From contig NZ_JADNYK010000006.1 of NCBI RefSeq assembly GCF_017810075.1, positions 62,001 to 126,000 of the forward strand: DNA of 64,000 nt, in the 5' to 3' direction. Every line of letters begins with the position of its first letter. The stretch's first letter is position 1. Below the pieces are notes generated by a model that had not been told where the DNA came from, made no database searches, and saw only the letters and a program-made list of their open reading frames with translations. The stretch is from Pseudozobellia sp. WGM2 (lineage in GTDB: Bacteria > Bacteroidota > Bacteroidia > Flavobacteriales > Flavobacteriaceae). Below, one piece after another: positions 1 through 8,851 of this stretch. The position numbers were made by a program, and so were the translations under genes.

Positions 1-368
1 TACTTGATGGTGCCATACCTGAAGGCCCTGCGTTTCAGAATTTCATTCACAAAGAAATGGCTGAACGCTCTTACCACCCTGAAAGAAACCCTAATGGTGA
101 TTGGCCATTGGTCACTTCAGGCAACTCATGGAACATCGTAAAATCAGATTTTTGGCTAATTGACAGCAAATATGCCCGACTCAAGAACTTTCAATTGGGC
201 TATACTTTTAAACAGGATATTTTCTCAAAACTCAGACTCTATGTTTCAGGAGAAAATATGCTTACGATCACTTCCCAAAAATTGTTCGATCCTGAAACTC
301 CTAGAGGAAGAAGTCAATTCTTTCCTCATACGAAAACAATGAGTGTTGGTCTAAACGTGGTGTTTTAA
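1..368 (+). CDS. SusC/RagA-type TonB-dependent receptor, C-terminal end (5' truncated by window)
   Basis: Only the last ~121 codons are present; the frame is open from position 3 and continues off the left edge. The residues look like the final beta-strands of a SusC/RagA outer-membrane receptor (LKNFQLGYTF, LRLYVSGENM) and end with a terminal phenylalanine (GLNVVF), as usual for barrels that dock to BAM. SusC proteins import glycans or peptides across the outer membrane using TonB energy, capped by a SusD lipoprotein. The susD gene starts 17 bases downstream, which strongly supports the assignment. The substrate cannot be read from this fragment. Family call confident; the rest of the gene is outside the window. 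Confidence 0.88.
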   Translation, partial: LDGAIPEGPAFQNFIHKEMAERSYHPERNPNGDWPLVTSGNSWNIVKSDFWLIDSKYARLKNFQLGYTFKQDIFSKLRLYVSGENMLTITSQKLFDPETPRGRSQFFPHTKTMSVGLNVVF

Positions 369-385
369 GAAATAAAAAAGCTATT

Positions 386-1957
386 ATGAAAAACTTAGAT
401 ATAATTAAAGGATTAGTATTAATGGCCTCAGCACTATTCTTTGGCTGTGCTGACGGCCTAGACGAAGGGCTTGATATAGAACCTACGGGTGCTGTTTCAG
501 AAACTGTTTATTGGAGTTCTGAAAGAGATGCTGTTTTGGCGGTCAATGCAATTTACAATGAACTGGATAATACCCAATCGGTAATAGAATTTGACGGTAT
601 AACCGATATAGGCTTTCGTTCGGCATCGAACGTGCCCACGTTTAATGATGTTCGACTGGGTGAAATAGACCCTTCAAATGCAACGATAACTGGAATTTGG
701 GAAAGGTACTATCGAGGTATTCGCAAATCAAACGATGTGCTTGCAAATATTGACCGTGTAGAAGATGGCGACCCAAGCACTATGGCTCGGTTAACGGCCG
801 AAGCTAGGTTTTTAAGAGCCTATTACTATATGCAACTTTCAAGTCTGTGGTGTAATGCGCCACTCATTTTAGAACCTTTAGATGTGAACGATCAACGCCC
901 GACCAATTCTAAAGAAGAATTAGTGAATTTTGTTATAGATGAATTAGACGCTATCATTAATAGTGAAGCTTTGCCCTTAAGCTACAATAATGATAACTTG
1001 GGTAGGGTTACGCAAGGGGCTGCACTCGCAACCAAAGCTAGAATAGCTATTCGCAATAATAGATTTGAAGAAGCAAGGGATGCCTCGTTGGCGGTTATGG
1101 ACCTAGGCATCTATAGTTTGTACCCTGACTATGAAGAACTTTTTCAATCGGCCGGGCAAAACTCTTCAGAAATAATTTTTGATAGACAATATGCAGTTGG
1201 GGGAAGCACCTATAACAATTTTGGGTATTCTGCAGCTTCGATCGGAGGCAACTCTACGGTAGAACCGATGATGGGTCTTTTTGAGAAGTACGAATATATC
1301 GGACCTGAAAATCCTGATGACCCTTATGAGAATAAAGATCCCCGCTGGGCATACAATGTGTACTATACCGGTCAACCTATAGGTGCCAACACCTATAACT
1401 CATGGCCAACAAGTGCTACTCCAGATCGGGTAAGCGGTAGTGAATGGGCTACTTTATACGGCTACAACCTTAAGAAGTGGGTTGACTACGAAACCTTTGT
1501 AGAAAACCCGAGTTTGGGAGACGTGAACATGATTTTAATCAGATATGCCGATGTTCTCTTAATGTATGCCGAATCTAAAATAGAGCTCAATGAAATAGAT
1601 GCATCGGTATATGATGCCATCAACCAAATTAGACAGCGACCTACCGTAGAAATGCCCGCGATTACCGAAGGTAAATCACAAGCTGAACTCAGAGAAATAG
1701 TCCGCGATGAACGTGTTAAAGAACTTGCTTTTGAAGGCCTACGTTTGTTCGACCTCAATAGATGGCAACTTGGTGAAGAAAAAGTCGGTCTTCTTCAAGG
1801 TATGTTCTATATTAATGAAAGTTCAGGAGAATGGGAAATTCTTGACTATGGTCAAGTGGCAAAATTTAATCCAGATCGTGATTATTGCTGGCCCGTTCCT
1901 CAAAAAGAAATGGATATAAACGACGTAATCACACAAAACCCAGGTTACACAAACTAA
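386..1957 (+). CDS. SusD/RagB family surface lipoprotein
   Basis: This 523-residue protein starts with a lipoprotein signal with lipobox LFFGC (Cys21), so it should be anchored at the cell surface. The middle carries the helical SusD core (RFLRAYYYMQLS near 141-152). The C-terminal third has the family hallmark ERVKELAFEGLRLFDLNRW (about 450-470) followed by a proline-rich end. SusD caps the SusC pore and binds the incoming glycan. It directly follows the SusC fragment and is followed after 7 bases by an oxidoreductase gene, so transport and catabolism are probably cotranscribed. The length is typical of the family. The ligand is unknown; neighbours suggest a glycoside destined for C3 oxidation. 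Confidence 0.95.
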   Translation: MKNLDIIKGLVLMASALFFGCADGLDEGLDIEPTGAVSETVYWSSERDAVLAVNAIYNELDNTQSVIEFDGITDIGFRSASNVPTFNDVRLGEIDPSNATITGIWERYYRGIRKSNDVLANIDRVEDGDPSTMARLTAEARFLRAYYYMQLSSLWCNAPLILEPLDVNDQRPTNSKEELVNFVIDELDAIINSEALPLSYNNDNLGRVTQGAALATKARIAIRNNRFEEARDASLAVMDLGIYSLYPDYEELFQSAGQNSSEIIFDRQYAVGGSTYNNFGYSAASIGGNSTVEPMMGLFEKYEYIGPENPDDPYENKDPRWAYNVYYTGQPIGANTYNSWPTSATPDRVSGSEWATLYGYNLKKWVDYETFVENPSLGDVNMILIRYADVLLMYAESKIELNEIDASVYDAINQIRQRPTVEMPAITEGKSQAELREIVRDERVKELAFEGLRLFDLNRWQLGEEKVGLLQGMFYINESSGEWEILDYGQVAKFNPDRDYCWPVPQKEMDINDVITQNPGYTN

Positions 1958-1964
1958 TAAAGTC

Positions 1965-3269
1965 ATGAAAGACGAGAAAACCCTTTCTAAAGAAACCCGA
2001 AGAAGATTTCTTAAAAAAGCAGGCGCAGCCGCTGTTTTCAGCGCGGGTTCGTTTCAAATGCCCCTCGGCCTAGCAAACAGCTTTGACCTCAGCAAAAAAA
2101 ATCAGCTCAAAGTTGGGCTGGTCGGTTGCGGTGGTCGAGGTACAGGTGCTGCGGTACAAGCATTAAATGCTGACCCAGATGTTGTATTGCATGCCATGGC
2201 AGATGCCTTTGAAGATAGATTGACAAGTTCTTTGGCCTTATTAAAAAAAGCACATGGTGAGCGCATAAAGGTTGATAAGACAAGGCAATTTGTAGGTTTC
2301 GATGCGTGTCAAAAATTGATAGATTCAGGTGTTGACGTGGTACTTCTTGCTAGCCCCCCAGGCTTTCGACCCGACCATTTGACCGCAGCTATAGATGCGG
2401 GCAAACATGTCTTCTATGAAAAACCTGTGGCAGTTGATGCCCCTGGTGTTCGCAAAGTATTAGAAGCTGCAAAAAAGGCCAAAACAAAAAATCTTTCTAT
2501 AGTCTCTGGTTTCTGTTTTCGGTATGACCTTCAAAAACAGGCCCTCTATGGTAAGGTATTGGATGGTGCCATTGGCGAGATCAAATCAATATCGTCTACC
2601 CGTAACGGGGGCGAACTTTGGTTTAAAGAAAGACAACCTGAGTGGACAGACATGGAATACCAACTTCGAAATTGGTATTACCAAAATTGGTTTTCGGGTG
2701 ACTTTATCGTAGAGCAATATGTTCATAGTTTAGATATGATTACTTGGGCACTAGGTGAAAAGCTACCCTCGTCGGCTACGGCCACCGGTGGTAGACAATG
2801 GCGTTCCGACCAAAAATACGGAAACATTTATGACCACTTTGCCATAGAATACGACTATGCAGATGGGGTTAAGGGCTACTGCTTTACCAGACAGCAGCGC
2901 GGAGGGTCGACCAAAAACGGAGTAGAGATTCAAGGCGTCTTGGGCAATGCCTACTACGAAGGCAGTCGACATGAGATTACCGGTAAAAACCCGTGGAAAT
3001 ATGAGGGAGAGGCAAACAACATGTACCAATCGGAGCACGACGCCCTTTTCAAATCGATTCGTGAAGGCTCAGGTATAAATGATGGCGAATTAAGCGCGAA
3101 TAGCACCCTTATGGGTATTATGGGCAGAATGGCCGCCTATACAGGGCAAACCATAAGTTGGGACGATGCTATGAACTCCACCGAAACACTTGGCCCCAAA
3201 GCTTATGACTGGGATCTGAAGTTTAATGGACCCGAAATAGCCGTACCCGGAAAAACCAAATTTATCTAA
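1965..3269 (+). CDS. Gfo/Idh/MocA family oxidoreductase with Tat signal
   Basis: A 434-residue NAD(P)-dependent sugar oxidoreductase. The N-terminus has a twin-arginine export signal (RRRFLKK at 12-18, then an Ala-rich hydrophobic stretch), so it should be folded with cofactor and exported to the periplasm. The Rossmann motif GCGGRG lies at about 54-59, the EKP catalytic lysine motif at 152-154 and a likely catalytic His254 in QYVHSLDM. Family members oxidise sugar hydroxyls or act on glycosides through transient 3-keto intermediates. Its place between susD and a DUF1080 gene suggests C3 oxidation of imported glycosides; this role is inference. Stop-to-start spacing from susD is only 7 bases, consistent with one operon. 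Confidence 0.92.
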   Translation: MKDEKTLSKETRRRFLKKAGAAAVFSAGSFQMPLGLANSFDLSKKNQLKVGLVGCGGRGTGAAVQALNADPDVVLHAMADAFEDRLTSSLALLKKAHGERIKVDKTRQFVGFDACQKLIDSGVDVVLLASPPGFRPDHLTAAIDAGKHVFYEKPVAVDAPGVRKVLEAAKKAKTKNLSIVSGFCFRYDLQKQALYGKVLDGAIGEIKSISSTRNGGELWFKERQPEWTDMEYQLRNWYYQNWFSGDFIVEQYVHSLDMITWALGEKLPSSATATGGRQWRSDQKYGNIYDHFAIEYDYADGVKGYCFTRQQRGGSTKNGVEIQGVLGNAYYEGSRHEITGKNPWKYEGEANNMYQSEHDALFKSIREGSGINDGELSANSTLMGIMGRMAAYTGQTISWDDAMNSTETLGPKAYDWDLKFNGPEIAVPGKTKFI

Positions 3270-3416
3270 CCAAATACAAATTTACAATGAAGTAGTTAGT
3301 TCATTTAGGGGAGTGCTCAATGATGTGGTTAATCTTTGAGATCCTATACCAAACCATAGGTTGGCTTACCACCCTCTCTCCTAAATGTTTTTACCATTGT
3401 AATAATCTTAAGCCAA

Positions 3417-4187
3417 ATGAAAATGAAATATAGAATCAATTTCACCATCGCTATTGTTCTGACCTTTATAAGCGCGACTAAAATTACAGCGCAAACTGAG
3501 GATTTTGGTTTTGAATTCGGCACCGTGACAGAAATGGAAAATCTGTATGCTTCCAATTCTGATAAGCCCGAAACCATAAAATGGCATAACGTCAATACTG
3601 AAGAGAACACATGGTCTGTACAAGACGATGGCATCTTGGTATGTAAAGGCCTGCCCATTGGTGTCGTACGTTCTGAAAAGCAATATGAAAATTTTATTCT
3701 ACATGTGGAATGGCGGCATATGGAAGCCGGAGGAAATTCGGGCATATTCGCATGGAGCAATGCCAACCCTGAGGAGGGAAAAAACTTGCCCGACGGTCTT
3801 GAAATTCAAATGCTCGAATTAGACTGGGTCAATCTAAACCTTAGAGATGGAAAAAAACCTCCTATTGCCTATGTACATGGAGAACTTTTCGGAGTCGGCG
3901 GGGTAACGACCGTACCTGACAACCCTAGAGGCGAAAGAAGTAAATCTATCGAGAATCGTGCAAAAGGTAAAGGTATTTGGAACACCTATGATGTGGTATG
4001 TGTTGATGGCGTCACCAAACTTGCGGTTAATGGAAAGTTCGTTAACGGTATTGCCAAATCTTCACAGAAAAAAGGATACCTGTGTTTAGAATCCGAAGGA
4101 GCTGAAATACAATTTCGAAATTTAAGGGTTACCGAACTTCCACCAAGTGTAATATCTCCCGATCAAATAGCGCCTGAATTAAAATAG
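3417..4187 (+). CDS. DUF1080 (3-keto-disaccharide hydrolase-like) secreted protein
   Basis: A 256-residue protein with a cleavable signal peptide (hydrophobic stretch ending TKITAQ near residue 26). The rest is one DUF1080 concanavalin-like beta-sandwich, shown by [11 protein letters not shown] and by the closing strand pattern [14 protein letters not shown]1080 proteins act on 3-keto-glycosides, either as hydrolases or by beta-elimination; the exact reaction here is unknown. A second DUF1080 gene lies 1.1 kb downstream, and oxidoreductases able to make a 3-keto substrate sit on both sides. A 147-base gap without a gene separates it from the upstream oxidoreductase, so it may have its own promoter. 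The two DUF1080 proteins differ in length and are not recent copies. Confidence 0.88.
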   Translation: MKMKYRINFTIAIVLTFISATKITAQTEDFGFEFGTVTEMENLYASNSDKPETIKWHNVNTEENTWSVQDDGILVCKGLPIGVVRSEKQYENFILHVEWRHMEAGGNSGIFAWSNANPEEGKNLPDGLEIQMLELDWVNLNLRDGKKPPIAYVHGELFGVGGVTTVPDNPRGERSKSIENRAKGKGIWNTYDVVCVDGVTKLAVNGKFVNGIAKSSQKKGYLCLESEGAEIQFRNLRVTELPPSVISPDQIAPELK

Positions 4188-4288
4188 AAAACAAAACACC
4201 CAGTTCTTTTGAGCACTAAACAAATAGGTTTCAGCAGCAGAAATCAAGCCTCTATACACCCTACACTTAAACACTAACAAAAATACTA

Positions 4289-5299
4289 ATGCAATATCAT
4301 AGACAACTTATCGGTTTATTGATGCTATGTTTTTTACTTAGCGGTTCAAGCCGATACACTAGCCTTGTCGATTCTGAATTTCTGCCCTATTCAGAACTAA
4401 TTCCCAATTCAGAAATTGAGATACAAATGGTTCCCATAAAAGGAGGTTCCTTCCTCATGGGCAGTCCAGACACAGAAAAAGGTCGCAACAGCGACGAAGG
4501 TCCACAACGTAATGTTGAGGTCAATTCTTTTTGGATGGGCACCTATGAAATTACTTGGGAGCAATACAGTCAATTTCTTGAAGAAGAGGTTCAAAACATA
4601 TCGGGTAAAACCATAACCCTAAAAGACGGTTCAAAGATGAAAGTAGATGGCGTCGCTACCGCAACCCCTATGTACATCGATATGAGCTTCGGCATGGGTA
4701 AAGAAGGTTTCCCGGCCATCAATATGACACAATATGCTGCCGCCATGTATGCTAAATGGCTATTTGCCAAGACAGGAAATTTCTATAGACTACCAACAGA
4801 AGCAGAATGGGAATATGCTTGCCGCTCAGGTTCTGAAACCGCATATTATTTCGGTAATGAAAAAAGTAAACTGAGCGAATATGCTTGGTATGCTACCAAT
4901 AGCGGAGAAAAGTACCATAAAGTCGGTAGCAAATTACCGAATGCCTATGGCCTATACGATATGCATGGTAATGTGGCCGAATGGACCATGGATGAATACA
5001 AATCCGATTATTTTACCAGTCTAAAGGGCAGTTCCGCAAAAAATCCGTTATTCAAACCTACCAAACTCTATCCCCGTTCGGTACGCGGAGGCTCTTGGGC
5101 TGATTCTGCCGAAGACCTACGGTCTGCTAATCGGCAAGGTTCTTCTAAAAAATGGAAGCAACGTGACCCGCAAATGCCTAAAAGTATATGGTGGTTGACC
5201 GACGCCCCTTTTGTCGGCTTCCGTTTGGTGCGACCTAAAGAAACACCATCAAAAAAGGAAATTGAAAAATACTGGCTTTCGGTAATGGACGATTTTTAA
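4289..5299 (+). CDS. Formylglycine-generating-enzyme-like (SUMF1 fold) exported protein, no catalytic cysteines
   Basis: A 336-residue protein with an N-terminal signal segment and one FGE-sulfatase (SUMF1) domain from about residue 47 to the end. Landmarks are GGSFLMGSP, the LPTEAEWEYACR core, GLYDMHGNVAEW, VRGGSW and the terminal GFRLVRP. Genuine formylglycine-generating enzymes have two catalytic cysteines shortly after the RGGS motif; here that stretch reads RGGSWADSAEDLRSANRQG, with none. No sulfatase gene is seen nearby. It is therefore more likely a carbohydrate-related lectin-like or structural SUMF1 protein than a sulfatase activator. It lies between the two DUF1080 genes, and its role in glycoside use is inferred only from that position. 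Confidence 0.88.
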   Translation: MQYHRQLIGLLMLCFLLSGSSRYTSLVDSEFLPYSELIPNSEIEIQMVPIKGGSFLMGSPDTEKGRNSDEGPQRNVEVNSFWMGTYEITWEQYSQFLEEEVQNISGKTITLKDGSKMKVDGVATATPMYIDMSFGMGKEGFPAINMTQYAAAMYAKWLFAKTGNFYRLPTEAEWEYACRSGSETAYYFGNEKSKLSEYAWYATNSGEKYHKVGSKLPNAYGLYDMHGNVAEWTMDEYKSDYFTSLKGSSAKNPLFKPTKLYPRSVRGGSWADSAEDLRSANRQGSSKKWKQRDPQMPKSIWWLTDAPFVGFRLVRPKETPSKKEIEKYWLSVMDDF

Positions 5300-5331
5300 A
5301 AAATAACCAACTAACATCTAACACACCTATT

Positions 5332-5946
5332 ATGAAAAAATCACTTATTCTTCTATTTAGCTTGCTCATTTATACTACTGCACATTCGCAAAAAGATAAA
5401 AGTATTTTTAATGGTAAAGATTTATCGGGTTGGACGAAGCATGGTACCGAATATTGGTACGTTGAAGATGGTGAACTAATCTGCGAAAGTGGCCCTGAAG
5501 AAAAATACGGTTACCTATCTACCAATAAACCGTATAAAAATTTTATTTTAAATCTCGATTTTAAACTAGAGGCAAACGGAAATAGCGGAGTCTTTATACG
5601 TTCACATGTTGGTGGTGACGATGGTACTACCATACGCGGTTGGCAGGTGGAAGTAGCACCGCCGGAACTACATACCGGAGGTATTTACGAATCTACCGTT
5701 GGTGGTAGGGGTTGGTTGATCAAACCTGACCCGAAAGATGAAAAACACCTTAATCCCACCGACTGGAACCATATACGAATCGAAGCCAAAGACGACAAGA
5801 TAACCAGTTGGTTAAACGGTGAAAAAATGGTGGAACTAAAAGATCAAAAAATCGGTGAAGGTAGAGGCTCGGTCGCTCTTCAAATTCATAGTGGTGGCGG
5901 TATAAAAGTACGCTGGAAGAATATTCGAATTGAAGAACTAGATTAG
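5332..5946 (+). CDS. DUF1080 (3-keto-disaccharide hydrolase-like) secreted protein
   Basis: A compact 204-residue DUF1080 protein: signal peptide ending near AHSQ, then FNGKDLSGWTKHG, the classic opening of the domain. ANGNSGVFIRSH, a Trp-rich middle (GWQVEVAPPE) and the closing VRWKNIRIEEL complete it. It probably works in the periplasm or at the cell surface on glycosides oxidised at C3. The gene starts 32 bases after the SUMF1-like gene and is followed within about 50 bases by the M81 gene, so cotranscription is likely. It is closer to the minimal single-domain family form than the 256-residue copy upstream. Confidence 0.92.
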   Translation: MKKSLILLFSLLIYTTAHSQKDKSIFNGKDLSGWTKHGTEYWYVEDGELICESGPEEKYGYLSTNKPYKNFILNLDFKLEANGNSGVFIRSHVGGDDGTTIRGWQVEVAPPELHTGGIYESTVGGRGWLIKPDPKDEKHLNPTDWNHIRIEAKDDKITSWLNGEKMVELKDQKIGEGRGSVALQIHSGGGIKVRWKNIRIEELD

Positions 5947-5992
5947 CTCTTAAGAACCGGAAAATTAATTGCAATCAAAAATACACCAACCT

Positions 5993-7549
5993 ATGAAAAC
6001 ATTTATAACATACATCACCTTATGCTTAGGTCTGTTCACCAATACTATAGTTTGCTCTGCACAAGCGAATAATCTTCCTCGAATCGCTATAGCCGGTATC
6101 GCTACCGAATCAAGTACTTTTTCGCCCGCCTTAACCTCACGAGATGAATTCAGAATACGTACCGGTGAAGCTGTTTTAGACACCTATCCGTTCATGGTGC
6201 CAGATTCTATGGTGAGAGAGCGTGCTACCTGGTTGCCATCGCTGGTTGCTGCCACTTCACCAGGTGGCGCAGTAACTAGGGAAGCCTATGAATCACTTGT
6301 AGCTGAAACGCTGGATTCATTAAAAAAGAATGGACCTTATGACGGTCTCTACTTCGATATACATGGCGCCATGAGTGTCGTTGGTTTAGATGACCCAGAG
6401 GGTGACCTTCTAGCAAGAATTCGCGAAGTTATAGGTACAGAAACTTTAGTGTCGACCTCTATGGATCTACACGGCAATGTTTCATGGCGACTTGCGAAAA
6501 ACACCGATTTGATTACTTGTTTTCGAATGGCTCCTCATGAAGATCGCTACGAAACCAAAAAGAGAGCTATTGTAAATCTTTTGGATAGATTGGAAAACGG
6601 TAAAGGAAAACCACTTTACAAAGCTTGGGTACCGGTTCCTATTTTACTGCCTGGGGAAAAAACGAGTACCAGGGTAGAACCTGCCAAAAGCCTTTATGCC
6701 AAAATACCTGCGATAGAACAACAACAAGGAGTTATCGATGCTGCCATCTGGATAGGTTATGCATGGGCCGATGAACCCAGAAACCATGCTGTCGTAATGG
6801 TCACAGGTGATGATAGAGCACAGGTGAGTGCATCAGCGGAAAAATTGGCAACCGATTTTTGGAATGTAAGGTCACAATTTGATTTCGTTGCCCCCGTAGA
6901 TTCACTTACTGGCAGTTTGAACAAGGCTTTGGCCAGCAAGAAACATCCTTTCTTTATTAGTGACTCGGGCGACAACCCTACCGCCGGTGGTGCTGGTGAC
7001 GTTACATGGACCTTGACAAAAATACTGGAGCGTCCAGAATTCAAATCCAAAAATGGTCCATCACTTATATATGCTTCCATACCGGGGCCAGACTTGTTCA
7101 AAAAGGCCACGGCCGCAAATGTCGGTGATCAAATAGAAGGTCATGTCGGCGCAAAATTAGATGCTCGCTTCGCCCCTCCACTAAAACTTAACGGTACCAT
7201 CGAAAGTGTTGGTGAAAATGCCGTGGTTATTAGAGTCGGTAGCGTACGAGTAATAGTTTCTAGCGATAGAAATCGAAAAACAAATTTTTCAGACCTAAAT
7301 CTTAAGCCTCTAAAAACAGACATTATCGTAGTTAAAATGGGCTATTTAGTACCAGACCTTTACAATATGCGTAAAGATTGGATCATGGCCCTAACACCGG
7401 GTGGTGTCGACCAAGATTTAATGAGTTTAGATTATTTTAGAATAAATAGACCTATGTTTCCTTTTGATAATCACCAAACCCAACCCAACCTAGAGGCGAG
7501 ACTTATACCTGCTTCCGATGAATTTGTTCCTGCACCTTATGGGCAATAA
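5993..7549 (+). CDS. M81 family metallopeptidase (MlrC-like), exported
   Basis: The reading frame opens at a TTG at 5969, but the ATG at 5993 is preferred because it gives a proper signal peptide ending in CSAQ (about residue 24), for a 518-residue product. The N-terminal M81 domain has ATESSTFSP, the metal-binding DIHGAM (D122, H124), SMDLHGN (H160) and the PHEDRYET motif. The C-terminal MlrC domain follows (GGAGDVTW onwards). MlrC removes microcystin degradation products, but most M81 proteins have unknown substrates. Here it is embedded in a sugar-derivative locus, so a role on a glycan-linked amide or on a racemase/amidohydrolase-type substrate is as likely as peptide cleavage. Confidence 0.9.
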   Translation: MKTFITYITLCLGLFTNTIVCSAQANNLPRIAIAGIATESSTFSPALTSRDEFRIRTGEAVLDTYPFMVPDSMVRERATWLPSLVAATSPGGAVTREAYESLVAETLDSLKKNGPYDGLYFDIHGAMSVVGLDDPEGDLLARIREVIGTETLVSTSMDLHGNVSWRLAKNTDLITCFRMAPHEDRYETKKRAIVNLLDRLENGKGKPLYKAWVPVPILLPGEKTSTRVEPAKSLYAKIPAIEQQQGVIDAAIWIGYAWADEPRNHAVVMVTGDDRAQVSASAEKLATDFWNVRSQFDFVAPVDSLTGSLNKALASKKHPFFISDSGDNPTAGGAGDVTWTLTKILERPEFKSKNGPSLIYASIPGPDLFKKATAANVGDQIEGHVGAKLDARFAPPLKLNGTIESVGENAVVIRVGSVRVIVSSDRNRKTNFSDLNLKPLKTDIIVVKMGYLVPDLYNMRKDWIMALTPGGVDQDLMSLDYFRINRPMFPFDNHQTQPNLEARLIPASDEFVPAPYGQ

Positions 7550-7597
7550 ACCAATATAGTATCGATTACCTTGCATGAATAACTCTCAACTCATACT

Positions 7598-8797
7598 ATG
7601 AAGAATTCCCTTCGAATAAAATTATCCACTTTAATGCTATTGGAGTATTTTATTTGGGGGGCGTGGTATGTAACCATGGGCACCTATTTATTAAGTTCTT
7701 TGGAGGTTGGAGCTACCCAGGTCGGTGCGGCTTACGCCAACTTATCGATTGCCGCCATTCTGTCCCCTTTTTTTATCGGGCTTATTGCCGATCGGTTTTT
7801 CTCAGCAAAAAACGTTTTGGCCTTGCTTCATTTATTGGGGGGCATCTCACTCTATTTAATAAGCTTTACAGCTGATTTTCAATCATTTTGGTGGCTGATA
7901 CTATTATATACGCTTTTATATATGCCGACAATATCACTGGTGAATTCCATATCATTTTCACAGCTGAAAGATCCTGATAAAGAATTTCCGCTCATTAGGG
8001 TATTCGGAACTTTAGGCTGGATCGCCGCAGGGCTATTGGTCGGTTTTATGGAGTTGGAAACCTCTCATTTAACTTTTCAAATAGCAGCGACATGCTCTAT
8101 TTTATTGGCAGTGCTCTGCCTATTCTTGCCCAATACGAAGTCTACCGGCGAACAGAAGAGCCTATCTTCAATTTTAGGCTTAGACGCGCTCGTATTATTT
8201 AAAGACCGCTCGTTTGTAATATTCTTTATAAGTTCGATTGTTATATGCATTCCGCTCGCCTTTTACTATAGTTTCGCCAATCCCTTTCTTAACGATATAG
8301 GTTTTGAGAACGCCGCTGGAAAAATGACCTTGGGGCAACTCTCTGAATTCTTGTTTTTACTTTTAATGCCATTTGCGTTTCGAAAGTTTGGACTCAAAAA
8401 AGTTATGATTGCCGGAATGATGGCTTGGGCGATTCGATATTTGCTCTTTGCTTTCTCCGATGACCTTAACGACCAATGGATGCTCTACACAGCCATTATT
8501 TTGCACGGTATATGTTATGATTTCTTTTTTGTATCCGGTCAAATATATATTGATAAGAAAGCTGATAAATCTTTCCGGAATGCGGCACAAGGTTTGATCA
8601 CCTTTGCTACTTACGGTTTAGGTATGTTGATCGGGTCTTATACTTCTGGCTGGGTCACGCAATGGTTTGCTGCCGATATAGATTCATCAACAAGCTACCA
8701 ATGGCAATCAGTGTGGTTGGTACCGGCGGCCATAGCATTAATCACAGGGGTTTTGTTTATGATCCTGTTCAAAGTAAAAAATGAAAAAATCAATTAA
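7598..8797 (+). CDS. MFS transporter, NupG-like nucleoside/sugar:proton symporter family
   Basis: A 399-residue polytopic inner-membrane protein with about 12 hydrophobic segments. The start (LMLLEYFIWGAWYVTMGTYL) is characteristic of the NupG/XapB nucleoside:H+ symporter family, and FIGLIADRFF fits the MFS loop motif. Members of this group often sit in Bacteroidota loci next to DUF1080 and Gfo/Idh/MocA genes, so the cargo is more likely a sugar or sugar derivative released in the periplasm than a nucleoside. It would carry the product to the cytoplasmic oxidoreductase encoded 54 bases downstream. Family call confident, substrate unknown. Confidence 0.9.
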   Translation: MKNSLRIKLSTLMLLEYFIWGAWYVTMGTYLLSSLEVGATQVGAAYANLSIAAILSPFFIGLIADRFFSAKNVLALLHLLGGISLYLISFTADFQSFWWLILLYTLLYMPTISLVNSISFSQLKDPDKEFPLIRVFGTLGWIAAGLLVGFMELETSHLTFQIAATCSILLAVLCLFLPNTKSTGEQKSLSSILGLDALVLFKDRSFVIFFISSIVICIPLAFYYSFANPFLNDIGFENAAGKMTLGQLSEFLFLLLMPFAFRKFGLKKVMIAGMMAWAIRYLLFAFSDDLNDQWMLYTAIILHGICYDFFFVSGQIYIDKKADKSFRNAAQGLITFATYGLGMLIGSYTSGWVTQWFAADIDSSTSYQWQSVWLVPAAIALITGVLFMILFKVKNEKIN

Positions 8798-8851
8798 TAG
8801 AACTTAGGAAGCATATTTGACCATCACTGCTTCCCCAAAAAGAAAAACTTT

